The notes under the pieces were generated by a model. The model saw only the letters and a program-made list of their open reading frames with translations, searched no databases and was not told where the DNA came from. Both the position numbers and the translations under genes were made by a program. A DNA stretch of 64,000 nucleotides from UASB124 sp964446935. GTDB taxonomy: Bacteria; Babelota; Babeliae; Babelales; RVW-14. This document shows, in pieces, positions 1 to 8,250 of this stretch; position 1 is the first letter of the stretch; the number at the start of each line of letters is the position of its first letter. The stretch is from contig CAYUQI010000001.1 in assembly GCA_964446935.1 (NCBI GenBank), positions 62,001 to 126,000 of the forward strand, written 5' to 3'.

Positions 1-1764
1 TTTGCTACACATAGGACATTTGGTAACAGGTCCCGCAATACACACGTGTCCATCAACACATTTGCAGAAATTGTAATTGATAGCAAAGTGTTCGCAGCCG
101 CACACCACTGCGTATTCAATAAGTCGTTTCATCTGCTCAAGACTTGTTAGTTTTTCACCAAGATTGAGGTGAGAAATACCGCCACCGGTCAGACTTTTCG
201 AAAATTCACCATCTAACTTAATTCTATCAACAATGTCACAATCAACCCATAATGGGATGAATTGATTGGCATAGATATTATAATTCATGCCATATAAAAT
301 TTTGTCTTTGGCTGCAAATTTGACTGCCAGACTTTCTGCCGGAACTTGCTCGACGTTAAATAACATTCCTTTATATGTTTTGCTGCATTCTGCTGCGTAA
401 GAACGAATGAAATCAAGTATCTCATGAGCAAGATGCTTTCCTTCCTTGCTGGTCATGGAATAGCCTCGTTGATCAAGGCATTCATAGACGCCATTGATGC
501 CAAATGTACTAAAGAGTCGGCGAAGTGACATGATTTCGTATCTGAAAAATGGTAGGAACCCTTGTTTAATCCTGCCCTCAAGTAGCTGTCGGTGCGCTAT
601 TAATACATCTCGTGCTTGGTCAAGTTGTTCGCGCAGTAAGGTGAATAAATGTTCATTTGATTCTGCCAGAACCCCTAAGCGGGCAATGTTAAGTGTAACA
701 ATACGATGTGAACCTAATGAGATTCCCCCGTTACCAAAGCTATCGCAGCCTGCAAGATCAAAGTCATTGGTAAGTCTGCAACAACTGGCAACTTTGTGCC
801 CTGATGAAATGTAAATATTGAAACATCCTTTTTCAAGGTTAATGCGTGAGAAATAATCTAACGCTTTTTTATCAATGATGGAGCCATGTTCATCAACGCG
901 TAAGTTGAGGGTGACAACAGGGAAGCGGTATGGTAACCCTGTTGAAGGGTCTCCCTTGCTAAACCAGTCACAGAATATTTGTTGAACTTGTTCAACAGCA
1001 TCAAAATCTGGTGATGAACCATCAGGAAATCGAATTTCCCCGAAAAGTAGTTCTAAGTTTGGACGATCGAAGATTGAAACATTGGTGAATGGTGACTGAT
1101 GAGATGGACGAAGTTTTTTGTTCAACGTGTGAATGAGTGATTGAAAGTCATTTTCAATGGTTTTTCTGGTAGCAAGATTTGTTAAGTCCATGCCTTCTTG
1201 TTTAACAAAATATGAATAATTTACAAAAAGATCTCCGATAGCAACTGCGCCTGCAATTTCTTGGGCTAACTCAATCGTTACCTCTTTGACTTGGTCAATG
1301 AAAGACCGGGCGCGCTTGGGTGGAAACGATTGCAGTTGTCCCCAGAAATTTCCTTTGTGAAGCAAAAAATCTGTTGAATATGCCCAGCAGTATGGTATTT
1401 GTATGGCGGTACTATCATGTAAGTACAATTTCCCATCCCACAATGATCTAAAAATAGTATTGGCTCGTTCAACGCCATATTTTTGCAAAATAATTTTATA
1501 GATATCATGGTAACCAATAATTTTGAGAGAGCTTTTTGCCATTTCGGCAAAAAAGTTTCCGTACGATCGACCATCTTGCAGGTGGTTGGCATTATCGTCA
1601 ATAGACATATCGGTGACACGTTCTTTAAAATATCGATCTGCCATGTACGAAACATCAAGTTGATGTGATGCAATTCCTTCAAGGTCAAGAATTTTTGGAT
1701 CCATGGATGCATATAGATCTTTAAATTCTTTGCAAAATGTTGAGAATGAATTTACAAGTTCCAT
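1..1764 (-). CDS. nrdD: Anaerobic ribonucleoside-triphosphate reductase (3' end outside window)
   Basis: Class III glycyl-radical ribonucleotide reductase, which makes dNTPs from NTPs without oxygen. The reverse-strand frame is open from the ATG at 1764 to the window edge, about 588 residues. Visible family signatures include a KVASCCRLTND segment that should carry the active-site cysteine, the LGSHRIVTLNIARLG strand, and near the edge the start of the C-terminal zinc-binding cysteines (VTKCPMCSK). The glycyl-radical loop lies beyond the window. The protein starts directly with MELVNSFSTFCKEFKDLYASMD and shows no N-terminal ATP-cone, which many NrdD proteins carry. The start lies inside the 3' end of nrdG (13 nt overlap), so the two are probably translationally coupled. 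Identification is firm; only the C-terminus is missing. Confidence 0.95.
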   Translation of the reverse strand, partial: MELVNSFSTFCKEFKDLYASMDPKILDLEGIASHQLDVSYMADRYFKERVTDMSIDDNANHLQDGRSYGNFFAEMAKSSLKIIGYHDIYKIILQKYGVERANTIFRSLWDGKLYLHDSTAIQIPYCWAYSTDFLLHKGNFWGQLQSFPPKRARSFIDQVKEVTIELAQEIAGAVAIGDLFVNYSYFVKQEGMDLTNLATRKTIENDFQSLIHTLNKKLRPSHQSPFTNVSIFDRPNLELLFGEIRFPDGSSPDFDAVEQVQQIFCDWFSKGDPSTGLPYRFPVVTLNLRVDEHGSIIDKKALDYFSRINLEKGCFNIYISSGHKVASCCRLTNDFDLAGCDSFGNGGISLGSHRIVTLNIARLGVLAESNEHLFTLLREQLDQARDVLIAHRQLLEGRIKQGFLPFFRYEIMSLRRLFSTFGINGVYECLDQRGYSMTSKEGKHLAHEILDFIRSYAAECSKTYKGMLFNVEQVPAESLAVKFAAKDKILYGMNYNIYANQFIPLWVDCDIVDRIKLDGEFSKSLTGGGISHLNLGEKLTSLEQMKRLIEYAVVCGCEHFAINYNFCKCVDGHVCIAGPVTKCPMCSK

Positions 1765-2204
1765 TGTTCAAATTCCTTTTTTAAAACTCGTTGATTTGAT
1801 GATGCGGGCCACGAATTGGTGACCAAGTCCTGCCGATATGGGCCGCAAACAATAAAATCGAGATTACTGGTCAGTTGTTGCGGCAATACCTCAAACTCTC
1901 TCCCTGTGTATAGAGCAATGGAAAGTTTTGTTGTTTGTTTAATGCGATTGCAAAGGTGAATAAGAAAATCAATTTGATCAGTTGGTTCTCCGCCAAGAAA
2001 AACAACATATTCAGCCAATGGGTGATTGGTTATCTTTTTCATTACTTCATCATCAGTCATTAATTCACCACTCAAAGGATTCCACAAACTAGGGTTTTGG
2101 CATCCTTTGCACCGTATTGAACAGCCAGCAAAATAAATTGCCACTGCTATTTTATGCGGCACGTCGATAAATGACGTGCGAATACGCTTAATGCGTGCTT
2201 CCAA
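1752..2204 (-). CDS. nrdG: Anaerobic RNR activating protein, radical SAM
   Basis: A 150-residue radical SAM enzyme that generates the glycyl radical on NrdD. The 4Fe-4S motif CX3CX2C is at Cys28, Cys32 and Cys35 (AGCSIRCKGC), followed by the GGEPT strand used in SAM binding. Length is normal for NrdG. The start is a TTG at 2204, supported by a strong GGGAGG Shine-Dalgarno site 7 nt upstream. It directly precedes and overlaps nrdD, the usual partner arrangement. The pair implies that dNTP synthesis can run under anoxic or micro-oxic conditions. Confidence 0.93.
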   Translation of the reverse strand: MEARIKRIRTSFIDVPHKIAVAIYFAGCSIRCKGCQNPSLWNPLSGELMTDDEVMKKITNHPLAEYVVFLGGEPTDQIDFLIHLCNRIKQTTKLSIALYTGREFEVLPQQLTSNLDFIVCGPYRQDLVTNSWPASSNQRVLKKEFEQWNL

Positions 2205-2307
2205 ACCCGTCCTCCCAAGCTAAAAACATATTTCTTAACGATCCGACAACCCCTTGGTAGGCAATTGTAAACGAAAAAAAAGGGTGATGACAATAGAGAA
2301 ATAAAGA

Positions 2308-2327
2308 GAGTCTGGCTTCGCGGACTC
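2308..2327 (-). terminator. Possible weak terminator after the methyltransferase gene
   Basis: A hairpin with a 7 bp stem (GAGTCTG paired with CGGACTC, one G-U) around a GCTTCG loop, 27 nt downstream of the methyltransferase stop. Read on the minus strand it is followed by CTCTTTATTTCTC, which is only moderately T-rich, so termination is plausible rather than certain. Confidence 0.4.
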
Positions 2328-2353
2328 AATCGAACAAAAGAAAATCAATTTTT

Positions 2354-3205
2354 TTATTTCGACTTTCTAATGCGCAGGATCATAGTTTGAGAGTTGTGTT
2401 CTGTGCTATGGGTGCGTTCAATGGTATACACAAGTTGTGAAATACCCCAAAAGAAGAGCCTTGCCAACGACATGATAGGCATTGATGTTGCTCTGAATGC
2501 TAGTTTTGCTATGCGCGGTATTTTTTTTGATCCTAGAAAGCGGCCATCTATGCGTGAAAGAGGATAAAATAATCGATTATACAAAATTTTTTTTATAGTA
2601 TGACATTCAAAGGTGTGCCACTCAATATCAAACCCATGTTTTTCAAGCAACGTTGCAAGTTCCTGATAGGTGTAGTGCTTATGATGTCCATAGGGTTTTT
2701 TTTCGTGCCACATTGAACTTTGTTCTGCTGGCCCTTGGACAACCCTATTAGGCGTTGTGAGAAATAGTGTGCCATCGGGTGAAAGTATTTTAGAAAGAGC
2801 GGTAAGGAACGGGGTGACATCTGTAGGCGGTATATGTTCAAACACCTCAGCCAATAGAATGAAACTATATGTTTTTTTCCCGTCAAAGGTCTCCAGAATT
2901 TCCTGCACTTTGCCTTCAATTAACTCAAAGCGGCTGAACCGATTGGTGATAGGTTGCCAGGCATGAGGGTCGACCTGTACCTCAACCGCTGTGCCTTGCA
3001 CACTATAGGTACTGAGTAACAAAAGACTCAATCTCCCATTGCCAGCTCCAATATCAAGGAATGCCCGTGGTGAACAACTTTGGGGGAGTGCTTGTTCCAT
3101 TTGTTCAAACCAAAATCGAGTTGCATAATCGGGCAATCGTGGGGAAAAACCTGAGTTGATGGTGCTCTGCTTCCAAAGATGAATGTAGGAGCGGTAAAGA
3201 TTCAT
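2354..3205 (-). CDS. Class I SAM-dependent methyltransferase
   Basis: 283 residues. Motif I of the Rossmann methyltransferase fold is visible as FLDIGAGNGRLSLLLL, followed by an acidic strand-2 end (GTAVEVQVD), a motif II-like segment LLAEVFEHIPPTDV and a post-motif strand GTLFLTTPN. This arrangement matches the Methyltransf_11/23 (UbiG-like) group, which acts on small molecules or lipids. The N-terminal 45 residues and a hydrophobic C-terminal stretch (MPIMSLARLFFWGISQLV) are extra and could contact membrane or bind a lipid or glycan substrate. The substrate cannot be read from sequence. It is divergent from grpE and upstream of nrdG with about 150 nt between. Confidence 0.8.
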   Translation of the reverse strand: MNLYRSYIHLWKQSTINSGFSPRLPDYATRFWFEQMEQALPQSCSPRAFLDIGAGNGRLSLLLLSTYSVQGTAVEVQVDPHAWQPITNRFSRFELIEGKVQEILETFDGKKTYSFILLAEVFEHIPPTDVTPFLTALSKILSPDGTLFLTTPNRVVQGPAEQSSMWHEKKPYGHHKHYTYQELATLLEKHGFDIEWHTFECHTIKKILYNRLFYPLSRIDGRFLGSKKIPRIAKLAFRATSMPIMSLARLFFWGISQLVYTIERTHSTEHNSQTMILRIRKSK

Positions 3206-3250
3206 AGATCTCCCTTTTTCAAAGCATTAAACTGTTTAAATGACTGCGTT

Positions 3251-3278
3251 TTGGAGCAATATCCTTTTATGGTATAAT
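3251..3278 (+). promoter_or_regulatory. Sigma70-type promoter for grpE
   Basis: TTGGAG at 3251-3256 and a perfect TATAAT at 3273-3278 with a 16 nt spacer, in the divergent region between the methyltransferase and grpE. The predicted start is near 3285, giving a leader of about 70 nt. No CIRCE-type inverted repeat is seen. Confidence 0.6.
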
Positions 3279-3300
3279 AGAAATGATAAAAAACAATAAA

Positions 3301-3319
3301 AAAGCCCATTGTGGGTTTT
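3301..3319 (+). other. Leader hairpin upstream of grpE
   Basis: An 8 bp hairpin (AAAGCCCA paired with TGGGTTTT, one G-U pair) with a 3 nt loop and ending in a T-run, lying between the predicted promoter and the grpE Shine-Dalgarno site. It could be an attenuator or an mRNA stability element. A role is inference only. Confidence 0.35.
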
Positions 3320-3353
3320 ATGAATGACGAATGTTTTAAGAGGTGATGATTAC

Positions 3354-3890
3354 ATGTTTTTTAAGGATGATAAAAAAAAGGGTACGAAGGAGCAATCGCA
3401 ACATTCTGAAGAAGAAAAGCTTCCAGAGGCCCAAGAACCACAACCTCAGGAACAGGCTTCATTCCAAGAACCTGATTACAAAGATCTTTTTTTACGTGCT
3501 AATGCTGATTTGCAGAATTTTAAACGTAGAATTGAACGCGAGCGCGGTGAATGGATGACGTGTGCGCAGGTAGATCTATTGGGAAAGTTATTGCCTTTAA
3601 TTGATGATTTTGAGCGAGCAGTGCAGGTTGCTGAAGAAAAAGCACCAATGGATGCTGCTGCTTGGATTGAAGGTTTTATACTTATCCAAAAAAACTTAAA
3701 AAAAATGCTTGCTGACATGGGGGTTGAAGAAATTCCTGCTGTTGGAGCATTTAATCCTGAATTTCATGAAGCATTAATGACCGTTGAAAATGCCAATGTA
3801 CCAAGTGGGCATATTGTACAACTGCTGAGTAAGGGGTATAGTTTTAAAGACAAAGTCATTCGGCATGCACGGGTAAGTGTTGCAAAGTAG
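3354..3890 (+). CDS. grpE: Nucleotide exchange factor GrpE
   Basis: 178 residues. GrpE is the ADP/ATP exchange factor for DnaK. A charged low-complexity N-terminus rich in Q, E and P is followed by the long dimerisation helix (LFLRANADLQNFKRRIERER, then a hydrophobic KLLPLIDDFERAV segment). The C-terminal beta domain contains FNPEFHEALMTVE and the G-YSFKDKVIRHARVSVAK ending diagnostic of the family. The ATG at 3354 is preferred over an in-frame upstream start at 3324 because AGGTGAT lies 7 nt before it. dnaK and dnaJ are not next to it; pssA follows 9 nt downstream. Confidence 0.95.
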   Translation: MFFKDDKKKGTKEQSQHSEEEKLPEAQEPQPQEQASFQEPDYKDLFLRANADLQNFKRRIERERGEWMTCAQVDLLGKLLPLIDDFERAVQVAEEKAPMDAAAWIEGFILIQKNLKKMLADMGVEEIPAVGAFNPEFHEALMTVENANVPSGHIVQLLSKGYSFKDKVIRHARVSVAK

Positions 3891-3899
3891 GGTGTATCA

Positions 3900-4670
3900 A
3901 TGGCATGGGCAAAAAAGTTGAATCCAGATATTGCAAAAATGCGTCGTAAAAGGTTTCGACAGCTTCTGTTTAATCGATTCCACGTGGAACGCGGATTGCG
4001 TATTTTGCCGAATATTTTTACGCTGGGGAATGCATTTTTTGGGTTTGGTTCCATTGTGGCAACCGCCTATGGAGAATTTGTAACAGCGGCCTATTTTATT
4101 CTGTTAGGCGCCTTAATGGATATGCTTGATGGTCGTATTGCTCGTTATACTAAAATGACAAGTGATTTGGGGGTTCAATTAGATTCGCTCAGTGATAGTA
4201 TTTCCTTTTGTCTTGCGCCAGCTCTTTTGGTGTATTTTTGGCGGTTACGGTTTATAGGAGACGTTGGGCTTTTGGTAAGCGCCTTTTTTCTTTTATGCGG
4301 GGTTGTTCGATTGGCGCGTTTCAATATAACGCATGGTCAGCAAGGCGTTTTTTTTAAAGGAATGCCAACGACAATTGCTGGATGCTTTCTTGCTACTTTA
4401 GTAATTAATGGCAAGGTTGCTGGTATTGTGTCACATGGCTTTCTCTTTGTTTTGGTATTTGTGACGCTGTTACTTGCGGTGCTTATGGTGAGTGCTGTGC
4501 CGTTCCCAACATTCAAAAAACTATCACCAAACAGTTATGCTTTATTTTTAACAGGGTTACTTGCTGCCCTTATTGCATTCGGATTAACCAAGGTTTTGTT
4601 CATTCTTTTTATGTTATATTTTCTCTTGGTTTTAGTTGCATTAGTAAAAAATAAATTATCAAAGTCCTGA
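3900..4670 (+). CDS. pssA: CDP-alcohol phosphatidyltransferase, probable phosphatidylserine synthase
   Basis: 256 residues, integral inner-membrane enzyme of phospholipid synthesis. It carries the complete CDP-alcohol signature D-G-x2-A-R-x8-G-x3-D-x3-D: Asp77, Gly78, Ala81, Arg82, Gly91, Asp95, Asp99. About six to seven hydrophobic segments follow. The early segment LPNIFTLGNAFFGFGSIV and overall length match the PssA type that transfers phosphatidyl from CDP-diacylglycerol to serine, rather than the shorter PgsA type. A cytosolic basic N-terminus (KMRRKRFRQLLFNRFH) precedes the first segment. It probably forms an operon with grpE. No phosphatidylserine decarboxylase gene is in the window. 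Confidence 0.85.
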   Translation: MAWAKKLNPDIAKMRRKRFRQLLFNRFHVERGLRILPNIFTLGNAFFGFGSIVATAYGEFVTAAYFILLGALMDMLDGRIARYTKMTSDLGVQLDSLSDSISFCLAPALLVYFWRLRFIGDVGLLVSAFFLLCGVVRLARFNITHGQQGVFFKGMPTTIAGCFLATLVINGKVAGIVSHGFLFVLVFVTLLLAVLMVSAVPFPTFKKLSPNSYALFLTGLLAALIAFGLTKVLFILFMLYFLLVLVALVKNKLSKS

Positions 4671-4780
4671 TTCGGGCGTCATTTTCTATTTATTTTGTTT
4701 ATTTCGGTGTTCTCTGTTACATTTAAGGATAAACAATTTTCTTATTTCTCAGCCTTCTTTCAAAGAATTAAGGGCATTAT

Positions 4781-6433
4781 ATGAACGATATGACAAAAAA
4801 AATACTCATTGCTAGTTCTTTTGTTTTTTCGATGGTTGCTTTATTTGTGAGTGTTACACAAGTTAAGCGTGCATTGTTGCTAACGACCCCGCAGCCGACA
4901 ATGATCAAAAGGGATGCTAATCAAAAAATCCAACAAGAGATTGAGTCGCTTACGCCGACAAAACTAGAAAGTAAGTGGATTGATGTTCAAAAAAGAGTTA
5001 AGGACACTGTTGTTCAAATATTTTCCTTTGTATCCGAGTTTAATCTTTTAGAACCATACAAAACTCCAGATCAGGGAGAAGGGGCTGGTAGCGGATTTTT
5101 TATCAATGAAAAAGGTGATATTGTTTCTAATTATCATGTGGTTGCACAATCAAGCAACATAGAGATTCAAATCCCAACATTTGGGCTTGAGCGTTTTGAT
5201 GTAAAAATCGTGGGGGTTTGTCCTGAACGAGATATTGCATTGTTAGCCTTAACTAAGGAATCACGAGAAAAAATAACAAAAAAACTTGGCAAAATACCAT
5301 TTTTAACACTCGGAGATTCTGATCATGTGCTTCGTTCTCAAAAGGTCTTATCGTTAGGGTATCCGCTTGGACAAACGCGTCTTAAAAGTACCCTTGGTAT
5401 TGTTAGTGGACGTGAACGTCTTGGTAGTGGCAGTTTTATTCAAATTACGGCTCCACTTAATCCAGGAAATTCTGGAGGTCCAGCCTTAGGTCCTGATGGT
5501 AGTGTTATTGGTATTAATTCCCGTGCTGTTCTGGAAGCTCAGAACGTTGGGTATATTATTCCTATCAATGAAGTTAAAAGTGCTTTGGGTGATCTGTATA
5601 AGGTTAAATTACTGCGTAAGCCAACACTTGGGTGTATTTTCACAGCTGCTACTCCAGAAATGGTTAAGTATCTTGGTAACCCCCCAGCAGGCGGTTGGTA
5701 TATAGCCAAGGTATTTGAAGGAACTTTGCTTGAAAGTGTTGGGGTTAAAGAAGGGGACATGCTCTATGCGATCAACGGGTTTATGGTTGATTTATATGGT
5801 GAAATTGATGTTCCATGGAGTGAAGATAAAGTTTCATTGCTTGAATTTTTAAATCGGCTGAATGTTGGCGATACCGTTGAGCTTGCTATTTATCGTAAGG
5901 GAAAACTCAAAAATTTTTCTTTTAAATTTGAGCATACATACCTTCCTCCTGTGCGTATGATTTACCCAGAATTTGAGCCGGAGACGATTGATTATGAAAT
6001 AATAGGTGGGATGGTTGTTATGCAATTATCGCTTAATCATGTTGGTATGTTGCTCTCGCGTGTGCCAGATCTTGTGCGCTTTGGTAAAGTAGAACAACAA
6101 CATGAAGCTGCAGTTCTTATCACCAATATTTTGCCAAATTCTCAAGCGTTTAAGGCGCGTATTTTGCGTAGAGGTGAGATAATAGAAGAAGTAAACGGGA
6201 CTAAAGTAAAAACACTTAATGAGTTGAGGCAAGCTATACTTAAAGGTAAAAACACTGGTTACATAAGCCTCAAAACAGATGATAATTTCTGTGCGGTACT
6301 TGATATTACTAAGATCATTCAAGAAGAAGATATGCTTGCTGCTCGTTATTTTTATTCTAAATCTCCATTGGTAGAAAAACTTGCCGCGATGCCGGCGAAA
6401 GGTGAAAAGAACCGTGGAACAAAAAAAGGATAA
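4781..6433 (+). CDS. HtrA/DegP-type serine protease with C-terminal PDZ region
   Basis: 550 residues; periplasmic quality-control protease of family S1C. An uncleaved signal anchor or signal peptide spans about residues 7-26. The trypsin-like domain (about 65-280) has the triad His119 (SNYHVV), Asp151 (RDIALLAL) and Ser231 (NPGNSGGPAL). The rest holds a first PDZ domain around 285-400 and a second around 415-520 (AVLITNILPNSQAFKARILRRGEIIEEVNG). The product is longer than E. coli DegP because of the region between PDZ domains. The 3' end overlaps the start of tlyA by 20 nt, suggesting coupling. It is likely needed to handle the many exported proteins encoded here. Confidence 0.92.
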   Translation: MNDMTKKILIASSFVFSMVALFVSVTQVKRALLLTTPQPTMIKRDANQKIQQEIESLTPTKLESKWIDVQKRVKDTVVQIFSFVSEFNLLEPYKTPDQGEGAGSGFFINEKGDIVSNYHVVAQSSNIEIQIPTFGLERFDVKIVGVCPERDIALLALTKESREKITKKLGKIPFLTLGDSDHVLRSQKVLSLGYPLGQTRLKSTLGIVSGRERLGSGSFIQITAPLNPGNSGGPALGPDGSVIGINSRAVLEAQNVGYIIPINEVKSALGDLYKVKLLRKPTLGCIFTAATPEMVKYLGNPPAGGWYIAKVFEGTLLESVGVKEGDMLYAINGFMVDLYGEIDVPWSEDKVSLLEFLNRLNVGDTVELAIYRKGKLKNFSFKFEHTYLPPVRMIYPEFEPETIDYEIIGGMVVMQLSLNHVGMLLSRVPDLVRFGKVEQQHEAAVLITNILPNSQAFKARILRRGEIIEEVNGTKVKTLNELRQAILKGKNTGYISLKTDDNFCAVLDITKIIQEEDMLAARYFYSKSPLVEKLAAMPAKGEKNRGTKKG

Positions 6434-7315
6434 GCAACGGCTTGATTTACTTGTTTTAGAACGCTATCCATCTTTGTCGCGCAATCAAATTCAAAGTCTG
6501 ATTATGCAGGGTAAGGTATTGGTTGCCGGTAAACCGGTGACCAAACCTGGAACGCCTATTGTCTCAGATGCTGAAATTCAACTTATTCAAGAGCAGATGA
6601 AGTATGTCAGCCGGGCCGGTTTTAAGTTAGAAGCCGCATTGGAAGCGTTTAAGGTCGATGTTAAAGACCTGATTGCTGTTGATGCTGGGATTTCTACTGG
6701 TGGTTTTACTGACTGTTTGCTACAAAATGGCATTGCTCGTGTGTATGGGGTTGATGTTGGTTATGGACAGGTTCATGACAAAGTTCGCACCGATAAGCGT
6801 GTTGTTTTATTAGAAAAAACAAATGTTCGGTATCTTGAGTCATTACCAGAATTGGTTGATATAGTAACGCTTGATTTATCCTTTATTTCGTTGTTAAAAG
6901 TGATGCCAGCGATCAGTAAACTGCTTAAACCGAATGGCCGCATTATTGCGCTTATCAAGCCACAGTTTGAAGCTGAACGCGAAGAAGNNNNNNNNNNNNN
7001 NNNNNNNNNNNNNNNNNNNNNNNNNNNNNNNNNNNNNNNNNNNNNNNNNNNNNNNNNNNNNNNNNNNNNNNNNNNNNNNNNNNNNNNAATGGCCGCATTA
7101 TTGCGCTTATCAAGCCACAGTTTGAAGCTGAACGCGAAGAAGTGAGTAAGGGCGGGGTTATCAAGGATGAAAAAATTCATCAAAAAGTTGTTGAAAAAAT
7201 CAAACAAGGAATGGCTGAATGGGGTTTTGTTATGAAGGGGGTTATTGAATCACCAATTACCGGTGCAACGGCTGGAAATAAGGAGTTCTTAGCTTTGTTC
7301 GAACGCTCGTTGTAA
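6414..7315 (+). CDS. tlyA: TlyA-family rRNA 2'-O-methyltransferase, split by an assembly gap
   Basis: An N-terminal S4 RNA-binding domain (RLDLLVLERYPSLSRNQIQ, then VLVAGKPVTKPG) is followed by an FtsJ/RrmJ-like methyltransferase domain (KYVSRAGFKLEAALEAF, VDAGISTGGFTDCLL, GVDVGYGQVHDKVR). TlyA proteins 2'-O-methylate cytidines of 16S and 23S rRNA. The GTG at 6414 is chosen because AAAGGTGA lies 8 nt upstream and gives the usual short N-terminus; a TTG at 6381 is also open. The N-run at 6988-7087 breaks the frame as written. Because 55 bp are repeated on each side, collapsing gap plus one repeat copy restores one uninterrupted 248-residue protein ending at 7315. It is therefore not a pseudogene. 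Confidence 0.9.
6933..7142. repeat. 55 bp direct repeat flanking a 100-N gap (unmerged contig overlap)
   Basis: The 55 bases at 6933-6987, beginning AATGGCCGCATTATTGCG, recur exactly at 7088-7142, on either side of exactly 100 N. Removing the N run and one copy restores the tlyA frame, so this is an assembly artefact and not a biological duplication. The 55 nt length suggests contigs ending in a shared k-mer. Confidence 0.95.
6988..7087. other. Scaffold gap, 100 N
   Basis: A run of exactly 100 N, the conventional placeholder for an unknown distance. Flanking identity shows that the real distance is negative, i.e. the contigs overlap. Confidence 0.98.
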
Positions 7316-7339
7316 TCTTTTAAGGGCAAGGAGGCTTCA

Positions 7340-8209
7340 ATGAAAATAATAAAATATTTTTTAGGGTTACTATTTTTTTCAATTGTTACGCTTGGCGGAG
7401 CTGTAAAACCTGTAAAACATAAAACACCTTATAAATATAATCCTCATAAAGGCAAGAAATACGACCCATCTTCGAGTGAAAAATTTAAAGTTAGCCGTAG
7501 TGATTTGGACCTTTTTTTTAAGTGTCCTCGATGCTTTTATATTAGTTATAGGTTAGGGGTTCATCCTGAACACGGCTTTCCTTTTAAACTGAACGAGGCA
7601 GTTGATAAGCTTCTTAAGGCTGAGTTTGATACCTACCGTAAAGATAAAAAGCCACATCCTCTTTTTATTAAATCTAAGTTAAATTTGGTTCCCTATCATG
7701 ACCAAAAACGAATAGATTATTGGAGAGATGCTTTTCATGGGAAAGGAATTCAATATGCAATTCCTGGTACAAAGTTTGTAATTACAGGTGGAATTGATGA
7801 TATCGTAGAGGACGATAAAGGCGTGCTTTATGTTGTTGATTTTAAAGCCACGGCTCAAGATGAAGAAATAACACTTGATGAGGCATGGAAAGATAATTAT
7901 AAACGACAACTTGAAGTTTATGAATGGTTGCTCCGTAAAAACGGATACACCGTTTCTGATACGGCATACTTTTTTTATTGTAATGGTAATGCCAATGCAG
8001 GTTCTTTTAACAACGCCTTACATTTTGATTCTTCTTTGCTTGCTTATACAAGGGAAAGGGATGACGCTTGGTGGGATAAGACGGTAAATGCGGCATGCGA
8101 ATGTTTACAAAGAAATAAGCCGCCTAAGGAAAAGGGCAAAGATTGCGGAACATGTATATATTTTGATGCAGTAATTGATGTTTTGAAACCATTTCAGGAT
8201 GAAGCATAG
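7340..8209 (+). CDS. PD-(D/E)XK (Cas4/RecB-like) nuclease-family protein with a signal peptide
   Basis: 289 residues. Residues 1-21 form a typical Sec signal peptide (MKIIKYFLGLLFFSIVTLGG), then a basic linker to about 48. From SRSDLDLFFKCPRC onward the protein resembles the stand-alone Cas4-like PD-(D/E)XK family. Visible are the CPRC pair (Cys62, Cys65), the motif II acid in GGIDD (Asp153/Asp154), DFK (Asp167, Lys169), the QLEVY motif (Gln190) and a C-terminal CGTC pair (Cys269, Cys272). The four cysteines could hold an Fe-S cluster or zinc. All catalytic positions appear intact. Export is unexpected for this normally cytoplasmic fold; nuclease activity and secretion are both inferred. It starts 24 nt after tlyA. 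Confidence 0.75.
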   Translation: MKIIKYFLGLLFFSIVTLGGAVKPVKHKTPYKYNPHKGKKYDPSSSEKFKVSRSDLDLFFKCPRCFYISYRLGVHPEHGFPFKLNEAVDKLLKAEFDTYRKDKKPHPLFIKSKLNLVPYHDQKRIDYWRDAFHGKGIQYAIPGTKFVITGGIDDIVEDDKGVLYVVDFKATAQDEEITLDEAWKDNYKRQLEVYEWLLRKNGYTVSDTAYFFYCNGNANAGSFNNALHFDSSLLAYTRERDDAWWDKTVNAACECLQRNKPPKEKGKDCGTCIYFDAVIDVLKPFQDEA

Positions 8210-8250
8210 AATTAATTCTTACTAATTTTTTTATTAAAAAGGAGATAAGG

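Noticed and set aside
2147..2329. 60-codon reverse frame upstream of nrdG
   Set aside because: Overlaps the nrdG 5' end and a hairpin, has no family match and no ribosome site.
3301..3319. Heat-shock operator (CIRCE) upstream of grpE
   Set aside because: The hairpin does not match the TTAGCACTC-N9-GAGTGCTAA pattern, so HrcA control is not supported.
6934..7207. Two apparent short coding frames around the first N-run
   Set aside because: Both are by-products of the N-run and the duplicated 55 bp; tlyA collapses to one frame.
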